Assembly: GCA_026874595.1 (NCBI GenBank)
Contig: CM049309.1
Coordinates: forward strand, 54,966,079-55,030,078
Reading direction: 5' to 3'
From: Sipunculus nudus
Lineage: Eukaryota; Annelida; Sipuncula; Golfingiida; Sipunculidae
Length of the DNA: 64,000 nt
Shown: in pieces, positions 1-12,718 of the stretch
Layout: every line of letters begins with the position of its first letter
Position numbering within the stretch: the stretch's first letter is position 1
Translations under genes and position numbers: made by a program
Notes under the pieces: model-generated
Database searches by the model: none
Told to the model about the DNA's origin: nothing
Seen by the model: the letters and a program-made list of their open reading frames with translations, nothing else

Positions 1-2565
1 GTATCCTTTGCCTGATCAGGCTTGTGGCGCGCTGCCATATCCTCAGTGTGCTGGCATTCGGGGCGCTGCAATATCCTTAACCCGTTTGTGCATGTGACAT
101 GCTGTCATACCTGCGAGGATGCGGCGCGCAGAAATGTCATCGTCCTGCTCAAGAACTTGAGGTGCTTCCACGTCCGTAGCCACCAAGGGTGACTAAAATA
201 TTAAATCTATCTGAGAGTATATTTTAGCCACACCCCATGTGTGCACTTGGATGGAATTCTAAGCTCATTATTATCTGTGTCTAAAAAAAGGAGAAAACTC
301 ATCAGTGTCTCGGGTATCTCATTTTAAAGACAAATTCTTAATTAATATATCTGTAACCCTTATAAAATGCGAGCATTGTCCCCGCTACGTATACATTCTT
401 ACTGCAACTGTCATGGCGATTATGAGCAGTACGACCCGTGTCTTTTTAGACCAAAATACACAATAACTAATGTCAGCTGCACTTACATTTGCCAATATGT
501 TGCAGTTGTATTGAAAATATTACACTTTTGCCATGATGAAGAAGTTTTATGTCTCTCCATCCGTGAAACTTGCAATAAAACTGCCTTTTCCGGAAAATAC
601 GATCGTATCGTGTTCAAACACCGCTTATCTCTATATATCGGGAGGTGACGAAACAGTCGTCCGTTAACGGTGCAAGACGTTTCGTCGTTGCAGTCTGCTC
701 AAGCACACATGCTGGATACTACCGCGTCCGTAATCTGCTGAAGCTTTCATGCAGGGTGCTGCCACCTCCTTACTCTATCAAAAATCCTTATTTTGCTCAA
801 TTCATGCGGACGCTACCGCACCCTTTGCCTGATCAGGCATTCTGCGCGGTGCCATATCCGTACTCTGTTAAAGCATACAGGGCGCTGTCATATCCTTATG
901 TGGCATGCTGTCAAGGACAAGAAAGCGTACGCTCTTTACACAGCGCTTTACCTATAGGACTACTTCCTATAACGTAAGGCGCTGTTTGTTATGACCTCGT
1001 ATCCTGAATTGCAACACCAGAGGGGAGCACTGTATTTTTGTCCAATCAGATGAGACCTTGTGCTGGAAGACAGACAAAGCCAAGCGAGGAATACACAGAG
1101 CCAATCATATTCATTTCTTTTTGAGTGACAGCTCATCCCCCAGCGTAACCGTCTGAACAGGCCACAGGCTCAGAGAGAATTGCCCCTGACGTGGTTTGCT
1201 TAGGGCCTTGGGCACATAGGATGCTCGGCCGGTGAGCTGTAATTCAAACGAAACGTAACAACAAAGGCTGCATGCACACCTCGCTGGCTGGTTTCAGTTC
1301 TGCAGACAACAGATACATGGCTACGCTAACACAGTCATAATGTCATAATCGAATCGGTCGTAGCCCATAAGAATGAACTCCTCAATTGCTTTTTTTAGTG
1401 ACTGACGCATTGTGGAGTCCATAAATTGCACCTGCAGTTAACTGTGATTATAACACTCCATACACAACTGTGAGATTTAACATATATCCATTGATTAATG
1501 TTAAGTACATCTACGTGTATTGTATATTTGACCACTAGAAAACATTACTGTTCTCTTCTCAGCCCTATTTTGCACAAAGGAAGTTAATGAACATAATTGT
1601 ACACAGGCCTAAAGCCTTATACAGGACTGCCACCAAATGCAAGATGTCTACCGGGGCTGGTAATGCTTCAATTCTCTCTGGACAAATACTATCAGTTGTT
1701 GATGTTAGAGGTGCTCCATGCTTTCCAGAATGGTTAATTTTAATACAGTCCTTTCGACATACAACATAATGTGAAATTGGTATATATGTTAAAACCATAG
1801 GAAATATTTTTATTTAATTTTCTTTCTAAGAGTAACAGATCGTATCGTGTTATAACCCCAGTTAGCCCTTTGGTGGGCCGGCGACGCAACAGAAACCTGA
1901 AACCTGTTGCGTCGACGTCGGCGGCTAAATCGGTCGATGATGCGAGAAAACAGAGGGAGCAATTTAAATTCGACCGGAAACTCTTCAAGCGGCGCTTGAA
2001 GCGCGGCAATGGGCGGAGCCAGGATGCCTGTCGAGTGTTTGTTTATTGGCATCTGATCGGCTGCTTGTCACATCGTACGCACGTTTATTTCAGTGGACAA
2101 CAAACCGCCATCTGGTGTCTAAATATATCATAAACGGTCAAAGCTGGCAGTGTGAAAATCAGTTGCTTCTTTAGAAGCGCAAGATTTCCGCTGCCTCGGG
2201 AGCGTAAAGAAAGCGCCGCGCCGCAATGTCATCGTCTTGCTCAAGATATAGTGAGGCGCTGCCATTTCCTTAATCTGCGTAATCATGCGACTCACTGTCA
2301 TAACTTTAATTTACTTAAACATGCTCTCATATTCTAAATCTGAAGAATCATGCGGCGTTTTGTCACATATATATTATGTACACATTTGTTAAATCTGTTC
2401 AAGCATGCGGCGCGCTGCGAGAGCCTAATCTTTTCAAGCATCGTTGCCTACGGTGTGCTGCTGTATTGATAATCTGTGAAGGTATGCGGCGTGCTGCATT
2501 ATACAAGATCTGGGAAAGCATGCGGCGTAAATCTACATCCTTCTTCTGTTTAAGCATTCAAGTTG
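1..2565. repeat. Three blocks of a diverged GC-rich minisatellite (about 1-165, 690-945, 2150-2565)
   Basis: A degenerate unit of roughly 36-40 bp built around CATGCGGCGCGCTGC, CATATCCTTA and AATCTGTTCAAG recurs in three blocks. Copies are too diverged to count exactly. Between the blocks (166-689, 946-1860) I see no gene, only short chance reading frames. The dominant TGCGGCG core is CpG-rich against an AT-rich background. Confidence 0.6.
1870..2070 (+). other. CpG-rich patch with a lysine/arginine-rich open frame, unrecognised
   Basis: An open frame reads VGRRRNRNLKPVASTS, then DDARKQREQFKFDRKLFKRR and LKRGNGR before losing character. The patch is CpG-rich and contains a perfect 7-bp inverted repeat, CTTCAAG/CTTGAAG, at 1983-2001. 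It could be a decayed exon or a transposon gene fragment. I do not recognise the protein. Confidence 0.2.
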
Positions 2566-2617
2566 AAACAACCACCATCTGATATTTTTCTGTTTTCGAG
2601 GTCAGCCCGTAGAATGT

Positions 2618-3750
2618 GCCTATGGCATGATTACATGTAATTGAAAGTAATTTATAAGTAAACAGATTTTTAAGTACAATCAATTGTAATTGCAATTAAT
2701 TACTTTGAAAGGTACACTGTAATTTGAATAACTTTCAATTACTTTTCAATTACACATAAACCAAATTTTCTGCCGGAAGTCAGACTGTCGGACAAACAGA
2801 CTTGAATGCAACAAATTAGTCATCACTGTTGATCCCTCTGTGCCCCAGTTTCACCTGAGCTGTGTGTTTCCAGCTTATCCCTAACAAAGTTTCTATGGTT
2901 AATTTCTGTATATAACTTCCCCTGATTTAGTTTAAAGTAACCGTCTCCTTGTGTTTTGTCTGAACAAATTCATCCAGTCTAGCTGTTGTTCATCTAGAAA
3001 CATCATAAGGGGTTTGTTGCATTGTGTTTTGATTGCAGGGACCCATCATTCACCATGGGGACCTGCATATAGTTTACCTGAGCAGGTAGTTGTGTTTATA
3101 GTCTATGTTTAACAAGGTTTAAAGGGAGTGTTTCAGTTAGAATTTCCACCTGACTATGAGGCACTCCTCTTCTTGTGTTCTGCCTGACTGCAAAATGACC
3201 CAGCTGTCTGTTGTTTATCCAGAAACATCAAAAGGGGCTGGTTGCATTGTGTTTTGATTACATGGGCCTATCAGTGACCACGGAGTGCCTACATATAGAG
3301 TGATTTAACAACAATGCATACATCATTATCTGTTGTGCCCAAAGGGAGAACATATAATGTCTGAGGATAAGCCTTTGCCAATATTTTTGAAAACTTTGAA
3401 GAAATTCAAAGATAGATGGCATTCAATCGAACCAAGCAGTGCAAGTACATCTGTATACTTTTGCAATGAGTAGAGCTAATTAGCAACCACAGTATAACAT
3501 GATACGCATTCTGACTTGTGAAATCATTTTACTTTAACCAAAGCCCGCTTTTGTATATTTTGTGTTCAGTTTCCGTATTCTAAGTGTCCAAGTGTTTCAA
3601 CTGACAACAAAGTAATTGAAAGTAACTGAAATGTGATTAAAATACTTTTCATTGTAATTGTAATTAATTACATTTGCAAATCTGTATAATTGTAATTTGT
3701 CATTTTGAAAGTAATTGTAATTTGTATGTAATTGATCCAAACCCAGACCC
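2618..3750. mobile_element. Candidate element with AT-rich self-complementary ends and a duplicated core
   Basis: Two AT-rich stretches (2618-2760 and 3605-3740), dominated by GTAATTGAAAGTAA and its complement, flank a core in which a segment of roughly 200 bp is repeated twice (about 2880-3075 and 3110-3300). Both copies share AGAAACATCA, AAGGGG and TTGCATTGTGTTTTGATT. The arrangement resembles a non-autonomous DNA element, but no clear target duplication was found. Confidence 0.35.
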
Positions 3751-3779
3751 ATGCTGCTGATTCTCGCGAATGAAAGCAT

Positions 3780-4130
3780 TTCTCAATGTGGACCTGCAAT
3801 TATATAAATTTATACAAACTATCATGAATACGTTCACAAATAGAGACCTGAAAGATCCATGTGAGTCATGAATGAATGGACACTGAAAGATTCGTCAGTA
3901 CCGAACCATTGCTTCAGCTACCTAACAAATGGACAGCTGAAAGATCCATGATTTCCCGAACAAGGATACTTGAAAGGTCCTTGAGCACGTGACTAAAAAC
4001 ACTTGAAAGATTCGTGAACAACTGACTAAGAACAATTGAAAGATTTATGAGTACCTAACCAATGGACACCTGAAAGATTCGTGAGTACCCAACAATTGCT
4101 GCAGCTTTTGAATGGCAGACTGCACGACAT
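3780..4130. repeat. Minisatellite, about 36-bp unit (CCTGAAAGATTCGTGAGTAC)
   Basis: About eight diverged tandem copies of a unit containing GACACCTGAAAGATTCGTGA and a TACCTAAC segment. It ends where element A begins. Confidence 0.65.
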
Positions 4131-4199
4131 ACGTTTTTAGCTCAGCTGACTGAAAGTCATCTGAGCTATAGCGATCACTCTTTGTCCGTCGTCCGTCTG

Positions 4200-6800
4200 T
4201 CTTGCCGTCCGTCTGTCCGTGCGTTAACCAGGCACAAATCGTAACCGCTGGACCTAGAACCTTGTAACTTGGGATTCTGAGAGGTCCATGAAAAATCTCC
4301 TTGGAAACCAGAAATTTTTTACGAATTGTTTTCTCTATTTTGAGACCTTTAAAAATGTGAACATCTGTTAACAAGGCACAAATCGTAAAGACTGGACCTA
4401 GAATCTTAATTCTTGACACACTGAGAGGTCCATGAAAAGTCTCCATGGAAACCAGAAATTAGGTCTCTGTTACCCATATTCTTTGAGCTATGGGGCCCAA
4501 AAGTACCCCCCAGAATAGTCATAAATTTTATACAAAAACTTCTGTGTCTCAATAACTACATCACTGATGGTCATGATTTTTGGCATACATATTGATCATG
4601 AGATGTTTCATCAGTTCCTGCAGACTGGTGGCGCCACCTATATTGTTCGATTTTTTTAATGATTTTTTCCTGTATTTTTGAGACCTTTAAGGATGCTGTC
4701 ATCTGTTAACTTCGCACAAATCGTAACGACTGGACCTAGAATCTTCATTCTCGACACACTGAGAGAACTACGAAAAGTCTCCATGAAAACCAGAAATTAG
4801 GTCTCTGTTACCCATATCCTTCGAGCTATGGGGCCCCAAAGTAACCCCCCGAATAGTAAAAAATTTCATACGAAAACTTCTGTGTCTCAAAAACTACATC
4901 ACTGATGGTTATGATTTTTGGCATACATAATGATCATGAAATGTTCCATCAGTTCCTGCAGACTGGTGGCGCCACCTAGCGCCAGATCGGCCCTCTGACA
5001 TTATGGCCCGATTACAGGCTTGCCAGAGTGCCTGGACATCTAACTCTGAGGATCGCATTATAAGGCCGGATGAGGATGCAAATATTTTCCTCATTTTTGA
5101 CAACGCCTCATTCAAAGTATCGTGTCACTTCAAATAAACCCACTAGACCTTTTAATATTTTTCTTATCTCTCCAACGACACCTACCATGTGCGTGAAATG
5201 TTCCGTTATAACCCAATATATCCGCATATTGTTCTGCATGTATGAGATATTTCTGCCTGCGGTCTGCCTGCTGACTGTATGCGGAGAGACGGTTATAACG
5301 CGTGGCGTGGACTTGCTGGGCGGTTCTAAATTTGGCTTGTGTCACGACTCAGTAGGGGGCCCTAACTGAGTTGTGTTTGTCACGGCTAGGCGCCACCTGT
5401 ATTGTTCGATTTTTTACGATTTTTTCCTCTATTTTTGAGACCTTTAAGGATGCTGTCATATGTTAACTTGGCACAAATCGTAACGACTGGACCTAGAATC
5501 TTCATTCTCGACACACTGAGATAACTATGAAAAGTCTTCATGGAAACCAGAAATTAGGTCTCTAGTACCCTTATCCTTTGAGCTATAGGGCCCCAAAGTA
5601 CCCCCCCCCCCCCCAATAGTCAAAAATTTCATACAAAAACTTCTGTGTCCCAATAACTACATCACTGATGGTCATGATTTTTGGCATACATATTGATCAT
5701 GAGATGTTCCATCAGTTCCTGCAGACTGGTGGCGCCACCTGTATTGTTCGATTTTTTGTACGATTTTTTCCTGTATTTTTGAGACCTTTAAGGATGCTGT
5801 CATCTGTTAACGTGGCACAAATCATGACGACTGGACCTAGAATCTTCATTCTCAACACACAGAGACCCATGAAAAGTCTCCATGGAAACCAGAAATTAGG
5901 TCTCTGTTACCCATATCCTTCGAGCTATGGGGCCCCAAAGTACCCCCCAGAATAGTAAAAAATTTCATACAAAACTTTAATATATCTCATTAACTACATC
6001 ACTGATGGTCATGATTTTTGGCAAACATATTGATCATGAGATGTGTCATCAGTTTCTGCAGACTGGTGGCGCCAACTGTATTTTTCAATTTTTACGAATT
6101 GTTTTCTCTATCTGTGAGACCTTTTAAAATGTGAACAGCTGTTAACAGGGCACAAATCATAAAGACTGGACCTAGAATCTTCATTCTTGACACACTGAGA
6201 GGTCCATGAAAAGTCTCCATGGAAACCTGAAATAAGGTCTCTGTTACCCATATACTTTAAGCTGGAGGGGGGGGGGGGGGGCTCCCAATTACCCCCCAGA
6301 ATAATGGAAAATTTGATACAAAAGCAGAAGTATCTGAACAATTAATGCAGAGATCACAATAATTGTTTGCATGGATATTGAACATGGAGTGTTTCATCAG
6401 TTTCTGTAGACTGGTGGCGCCACCTGTATTTGTTCGGGTTTTTTTACGAATTTTTTCTCTATTTTTGAGACCTTTTAAGATATGAACATATGTTAACAGG
6501 GCACAAATCATATAAAACTGGACCTAGAATCTTCATTCTTGACACACAGGGAGACCCATGAAAAGTCTCCATGGAAACCTGAAATAAGGTCTCTGTTACC
6601 CATATTCTTTAAGCTGTATGGCTCCAAAATACCCCCAGAATAATGGAAAATTTGATACAAAAACTGCAGTATCTCAAAAACTACAACACGATTTTTCCAA
6701 AACTTACACCAATTATCGGGTCACATGTGAACTGGTGCCTAACCAATTTGCGTTGACCTCTGACCTTTCCTCTCTGCCCAGCGTCCATTTGTACGTCTGT
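4200..6800 (+). repeat. Array 1 of element A: about 345-bp tandem unit
   Basis: About six to seven units sharing GGCACAAATCGTAACGACTG, GGACCTAGAATCTTCATTCT, CATGGAAACCAGAAATTAGG, GTTACCCATATCC, GTACCCCCCAGAATAGT and the AGGTGGCGCCACCT palindrome. C- and G-tracts of 14-18 nt appear at 5602 and 6268. The short open frames here are chance. Confidence 0.8.
4978..5392. mobile_element. Candidate nested insertion in array 1, about 0.4 kb
   Basis: Array 1 is interrupted by unrelated, GC-richer sequence. Array sequence ends GGCGCCACCT before it and resumes with GGCGCCACCT after it, consistent with a 10-bp target duplication. The insert holds an inverted motif, GTTATAACC and GGTTATAAC, about 85 bp apart. 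No coding frame or strong terminal repeat is seen. Alternatively it is a remnant of an older interior. Confidence 0.4.
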
Positions 6801-9010
6801 TTCCACACATAAACCCTCATATCTCGGGAACCGTTTGACCGATCAGGAAATAAAGTTTATACAAATGTAGCCCTTGGATAGCTTTATAACATACACAAAA
6901 AATATTGGCGCCACCTGTAACCATGTTTGCACAGTGTCCATCTGTTCATCTGCCTTGGGTTAAAATCACTCATATCTCTGCACTGAATTGACTAATTCAC
7001 CTGAAATTCGGCATGCGTATACATCCGCGATAGCTTTCTTGATTTTATGACAGGTGGCACCACCTACATTCACGTTCACGCTGATGACATCCAAGCTCAT
7101 ATCTCAGGAACCGTTTGACCGATCAGGAAATAAAATTTATACAAATGTAGCCCTTGGATAGCTTTATAACAGACACAAAAAATGGTGGCGCTACCTGTAA
7201 CCATGTTTGCACAGTGTCCATCTGTTCATCTGCCTTGGGTTAAAATCACTCATATCTTTGCAGTGAATTGACTAATTCACCTGAAATTCGGCATGCGTAT
7301 ACATCCTGGATAGCTTTCTTGATTTTATGGCAGGTGGCGCCACCTACATCCACGTTCACGCTGATGACATCCAAGCTCATATCTCAGGAACCATTTGACC
7401 GATCAGGAAATAAAATTTATACAAATATAGCCCTTGGATTGTTTTATAACATTCACAAAAAATGGTGGCGCCACCTGTAACCATGTTTGCACAGTGTCCA
7501 TCTGTTCATCTGCCTTGGGTTAAAATCACTCATATCTCTGCACTGAATTGACTAATTCAACTGAAATTCGGCATGCGTATACATCCTGGATAGCTTTCAT
7601 GATTTTATGACAGGTGGCGCCACCTACATCCACGTTCACGCTGATGACATCCAAGCTCATATCTCGGGAACCGTTTGACCGATTGGACCAAAATTTTCAT
7701 GTGTATAGATCTCACATAGGTCTTTATCATACACAAAACTTGTGATGCCACCTGCGACCATTTTTGCACAGCGTCCCTCTATTTGTCTGCCGTGGGATAT
7801 TGTCACTCATATCTCGGCAGTGGTTTGACATATCTGCCTAAAGTTTTGCAGTTTTATACATCCTGGATAGCTTTCTTGATTTTATGACATGTGGCGCCAC
7901 CTACATTATAGTTAACGCTGCAGACATCCAAGCTCATATCTCGGTAACCGTTTGAATGATTGGGCCAAAATTTTGCATGTGTATAGATCTCACATAGGTC
8001 TTTATCATACACAAAACTGGAGGGGCCACCTGCAATCATTTTTGCACATTTGCACACCGTCTGTCTGTTTGTCTGCCGTGGCCTAAAATCACTCATTTCC
8101 CTTTAGTGGTTTGACATAACTGCCTAAAATTTTGCAGGTTTATACATCCTGGACAGCTTTCTTGATTTTATGACAGGTGGCGCCACCTACATTCTAGTTA
8201 ACGCTGCACACATCCAAGCTCATATCTCAGGAACCATTTGACCGATTGGGCCAAAATTGTGCATGTGTTTGAATCTCACATAGGTCTTTATCATACACAA
8301 AACTGGAGTAGCCACCTGCAACCATTTTTGCAAAGCGTTTGTCTGTTTCTCTGCCATGGGATAATATCACTCATATCTCGGCAGTGGTTTCACGTATCTG
8401 CCTAAAATTTTGCAGCTTTATACATCCTGGATAGCTTTCTTGATTTTATGACAGGTGGCGCCACCTACATTATAGTTTACGCTGCAGACATCCAAGCTCA
8501 TATCTCGGGAACCGTTTGAACGATTGGGCCAAAATGTTGCATGTGTATAGATCTCACATAGGTCTTTATCATACAAAAACTGGAGGGGCCACCTGCAACC
8601 ATATTTGCACATTTTTCACAGCGTCTGTCTGTTTGTCTGCCGAGGCCTAAAATCACTCATTTCTCTGTAGTGGTTTGACATAACTGCCTAAAATTTTGCA
8701 GGTTTATACATCCTGGACAGCTTTCTTGATTTTATGACAGGTGGCGCCACCCAAATTCTAGTAAACGCTGCACACATCTAAGCTCATATCTCAGAAACCA
8801 TTTGACCGATTGGGTTAAAATTGTGTATGTGTTTAGATCTCACATAGGTCTTTATCATTTTTGCACAACGTCTGTCTGTTTGTCTGCCGTGGGCTAAAAT
8901 CACTCATACACATGTAGTGGTTTGACTTTTCTGCCTAAAATTTCGCATATGTATACAACTTGAACAGCTTTCTGGATTTGTGGTAGGTGGCGCAACCTAC
9001 ATACACATTT
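6800..9010 (+). repeat. Array 2 of element A: dimeric satellite, about 280-bp unit of two half-units
   Basis: The phrase CTCATATCTC recurs at about 6812, 6967, 7097, 7248, 7376, 7530, 7656, 7806, 7932, 8089, 8218, 8368, 8496, 8656 and 8784 (exact or near-exact). Spacing alternates between about 128 and about 152, so there are eight dimers of two related half-units. Each half-unit carries a full or degraded AGGTGGCGCCACCT palindrome. No gene. Confidence 0.85.
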
Positions 9011-9333
9011 AGGCTGCAGACATTCATGCTAATATGCAACATACCTCACTCTATTTCCCCTTGCCACTCAATCAATGCCTCACTTCACCCGTTCCACTCT
9101 TTTTTTTTGCGGATACACGTAGTCACTTGTCGGCTACCCATATTCTAGTTTTTAAAGTTTACACATTTTTTCTCTATTTTTGAGATATATAAATACAGAC
9201 TTAATCTTGGCCTGTTGGTTAATCTGTTCGATGCTTCAGTTGAATTAGTATATAATATCATTCTGATGATAAAATTTCCTTTTGCGAATCTCTTCCCAGT
9301 CAGCTGAGCGTCATGACCCATGGGTCACTTGTT

Positions 9334-9944
9334 ACTCCATACATTTCCCCGTTTTCCCCGTTGTATATACTGCCAGCTTCAACATAAATATCGGGACGCA
9401 GGCGTTGATTTAAATGGGCATTTCATATTGACCCAGCTTCTCTGCAGACAACTAATATTTCAGTAACTTCCACAACGTCGTAATGAGGCCTCTTGAGGCC
9501 GTGAACGCTTGGCAGTTGTGTAAAGCTCAGTTTTGAATATCTTGGTCAGGTAACTTTGTAGTATAAAAAATTATATTTTTTTCATTCCAGATAGAAGAGA
9601 TATGCGAGATCCCCGGAGTGAAACTTTTATTCTACACTCATAAAATTTATTGGAATTAACTGTGGAATCAATGGAGAAAATCAAGATGTACACGCAAATG
9701 AGAAAACGACATCAGGTGTAAATTGTTGGTACTGAAAATATCTGGTCTGTTCCGCAAATGTCAGCAGTCTTTGTCACTTGAAGTTTTGGGAGTGCGTGTG
9801 TGTCAGATATATATGTCTTGCAATAAAAACATATAAAATATTTGTTTTTAACTATGATCAGTTAACCACTATAAATTTATGTTAATGTTTATCTAATTTG
9901 CTACTTTACATGTATATTCCTTGGTCTATATATAGGTTGTGTAA

Positions 9945-9997
<53 letters not shown>

Positions 9998-11899
9998 GAA
10001 GGTGTTGTCAAAGAACCCCATCACAAAAACAACAGGTCGAAATACCCTGGACCGAGATGCTAAATGTTAATTTATTCATATATAGTCAGGGATACTTTTG
10101 GGGTACGTGGCGTTCTTCCACAAAAATTCGATATTCTATTGGTTGTTCCGTTAATTGGTTTCTTTTACCTAGGATATAAGGAGAATGCACACCCTCTTAG
10201 TGCGCGAATCTTCAGGCTGTATTGATGCTAAATTCATAAACGTGTCGCCGTTTCAGTAGTTACAAATAGTTAGTCAATTTCAGTCGCTCCGCGACACCTA
10301 AGTTATAAATTAATTCAAGTTTCACACTTCGGCATTCAAGCCGCTTCACTTAGTATACTTAATATTCATGTCAACGGAAGGAAGGAAGAGTGACAAACAA
10401 GCAAGCAAACTAATGCTAATACTTTCGATTGAGAGCACCGACACAGACTTGTGAGCTGCAAACTATGTAAGTAGTTGTTACAAATGTCTATATGATTAGA
10501 GTGAGTACAGTAGAGTTTTTCCTTAGTTTGTAGTTCCATGTATCTGATCATTACGCTCATAGAAATGTAAGCTAATACTGTGGGAATAAAGCAGATTTAT
10601 TGGAATGTACTGTTAAAATATTGAGATATATTGTATGAGTAATATTACGTATAAAGGACTGGTCGGGTTATATATTCAATGCATTGATGCATGGTTAATG
10701 TTGTATTTACCATACAGGTAATATAAGAGTTGTGAATTATGTTGTTAGTCTTGTGATAACTTTTCTGTTCGTAATCATTAGAGTTTATCTATCTCTAACA
10801 TGCAGAGGGTGTATTCATATCACTATAATATGACTGCAGGGATTCACGTGTTATAGGCCTATAGGTCAGGAGGGGTTAATGTTTTTGTTTGTTCATGTAC
10901 TATATGTATGTCCTTGTGTGTAAGGCATAACGTTCTGGTGAAGTAGGTGACCTGTAAGGGATGTAACTTAGGGAAAGTATGGCCAGTTAAGGGTAACACC
11001 CGGCCCTATGTTATAGTCCAGCTTTATGGCATTGCAGGTACCACCGAAACAGTAAAGCCATGCAGGTTCATATAGGAACAAGCGGCGATCCTCTGTGATT
11101 ATTATTGCAGGGAAGAACCCATGAAAGTGGTTAGTATAGTATTTAGAGTTGTTTGTGTTAAATGAATATGTTATGTTTAATGATACCATTATTCTTGTAA
11201 TCTTTATTTGTGTTCATTAGTCACGACAACATTTATTGTAAAGATTGGTTGTAACTAATTTAATCTTACCAAACTTTAATATGTAATAGTTCAGCACGTA
11301 CATTAATGTTCAAAGGGTCAAAACAGATCACTTATACACGCTACATGTACTCTACGGAAGTCGAGGTGATTGTCATTCAATTTATTATGCTGTTTTCTGA
11401 ATACAGACAATATTTCATGTTGGGTCAAAATGAAATCACGAGTATTTTTAATTACTAAGGTTAAACAAAGCTGATTATATGTTCAGTCTGTCTAATAATA
11501 TATACATTGTATTTGATTTGATTTGTCATAATGATTCGACAGGAACGTTGAATTAAGTTTCTGTACTTTTTGTTACAGAGTTTTTTTTTTTCATACTCAA
11601 GTTGTCGTAATAAAATGAGTCAAACCAATGAAGGTGTTGTCATCAAACCCAATCATATATAAATATATAAATATATAAATATATAAATATATAAATATAT
11701 AAATCTATAAATCTATAAATCTATAAATCTATAAATATATAAATATATAAATATATAAATATATAAATATATAAATATATTTCCAGAAACGTGCACAGGT
11801 CAACCTTCTGGTGGAAGTCAAGGGCGTGAATGTATATAGTCTTTTATCATGGCGACTAATCATATTAAAATTGCTTCTCTTCTTGTCAACTTTAATGAT

Positions 11900-11942
<43 letters not shown>

Positions 11943-12239
11943 GTGTGTGTGTTAAAAACATGTATGTATAGGCCTATAAAACAATTGCATTTGTCTACAA
12001 TGTTCAATTTGAGTGTCAGGTCACGGTAAATCCCATAATAATTACTATATGTGAACCACTGTGTGTATGTATTTTTCCATTTTTTTTTTTCCATTGCTAA
12101 ATCATGTTTGCTTCTTTATAAAATTTATGCATGTTGTACGTCGCTGGCCTAAATGAGTAAATGATCTGTTTACATGTATCTTTAGTTATAAATTAAGACT
12201 CGCAAAGGTAATGTATTCATTTATTAAGCTGTTCCTAAC

Positions 12240-12311
<72 letters not shown>

Positions 12312-12690
12312 TTCTGAATTTTCTATGCGTCTCTTGTTTGAAATATATTATAAAATAACTGCTCTCATGTGACGTTTATGTCTAAGGTATATATATATGT
12401 ATATTTCATCAGGATAACCTTTTCAATATACGTTTGTTTTATATTCCTTCCTGAGCTAGATCAGCAATCGTAGAACGCATGATTCATACATGTAAAATGT
12501 TGTTAAAATGTGAAATAGAAACACAAACACGTGAATTCGGTTTTGTTAATTTTGTGTTTAAATTGGGACTTATTTTAATACACACAGACATTTTCATAAA
12601 CGCACAAGGTATTTTTAATTCCGAGCATCCATTCTGTGATCTCAAAAAGCCAAGGTCAAAACTCATGAAAAATTACAATTACAGAACACC
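9334..12690. other. Intergenic AT-rich DNA with microsatellites
   Basis: No gene is supported. Contents: (TA)n at 9949-9994 and 12243-12310, an AAATATAT octamer array at 11653-11780, and (GT)n at about 11912-11950. The 16-bp AATGAAGGTGTTGTCA occurs twice next to the TA-rich tracts (near 9996 and 11629), possibly the ends of a decayed element. The remainder is featureless. Confidence 0.6.
11653..11780. repeat. AAATATAT octamer microsatellite
   Basis: About 15 copies of an 8-bp TA-rich unit, with an internal block where one A is replaced by C (AAATCTAT), showing local homogenisation of a variant. Confidence 0.9.
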
Positions 12691-12697
12691 GCAATAG

Positions 12698-12707
12698 GTC
12701 ACATGAC
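12698..12707 (+). promoter_or_regulatory. E-box of CLEAR/M-box type (GTCACATGAC) upstream of TRAPPC5 ATG
   Basis: GTCACATGAC lies 15 nt before the start codon. It differs by one base from the GTCACGTGAC CLEAR element bound by TFEB/MITF-family bHLH-zip factors. Being so close to the ATG, it would have to act from a short-leader promoter. Sequence match only. Confidence 0.4.
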
Positions 12708-12718
12708 ATGTCAGTGAT

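Larger units (their letters stand above)
4134..9333 (+). mobile_element. Repeat element A (5.2 kb), hairpin-ended, filled with tandem arrays
   Basis: Starts with TTTTT then an imperfect hairpin at 4139-4167 (AGCTCAG and TGACT arms pairing with AGTCA and CTGAGCT) and a GTCCGTCGTCCGTCTGTC head. Ends with CAGCTGAGCG and the 14-bp palindrome TGACCCATGGGTCA at 9314-9327, then CTTGTT. The same two ends bound elements B and C, and the 3' end bounds D. The interior is two tandem arrays and a nested insertion; no transposase or Rep/helicase frame is seen, so it is non-autonomous. The class is unassigned; a Helitron-like mode is possible but unproven. Confidence 0.6.

Noticed and set aside
11912-12029. 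Plus-strand frame with Val-Cys repeats
   Set aside because: Translation of a GT microsatellite.
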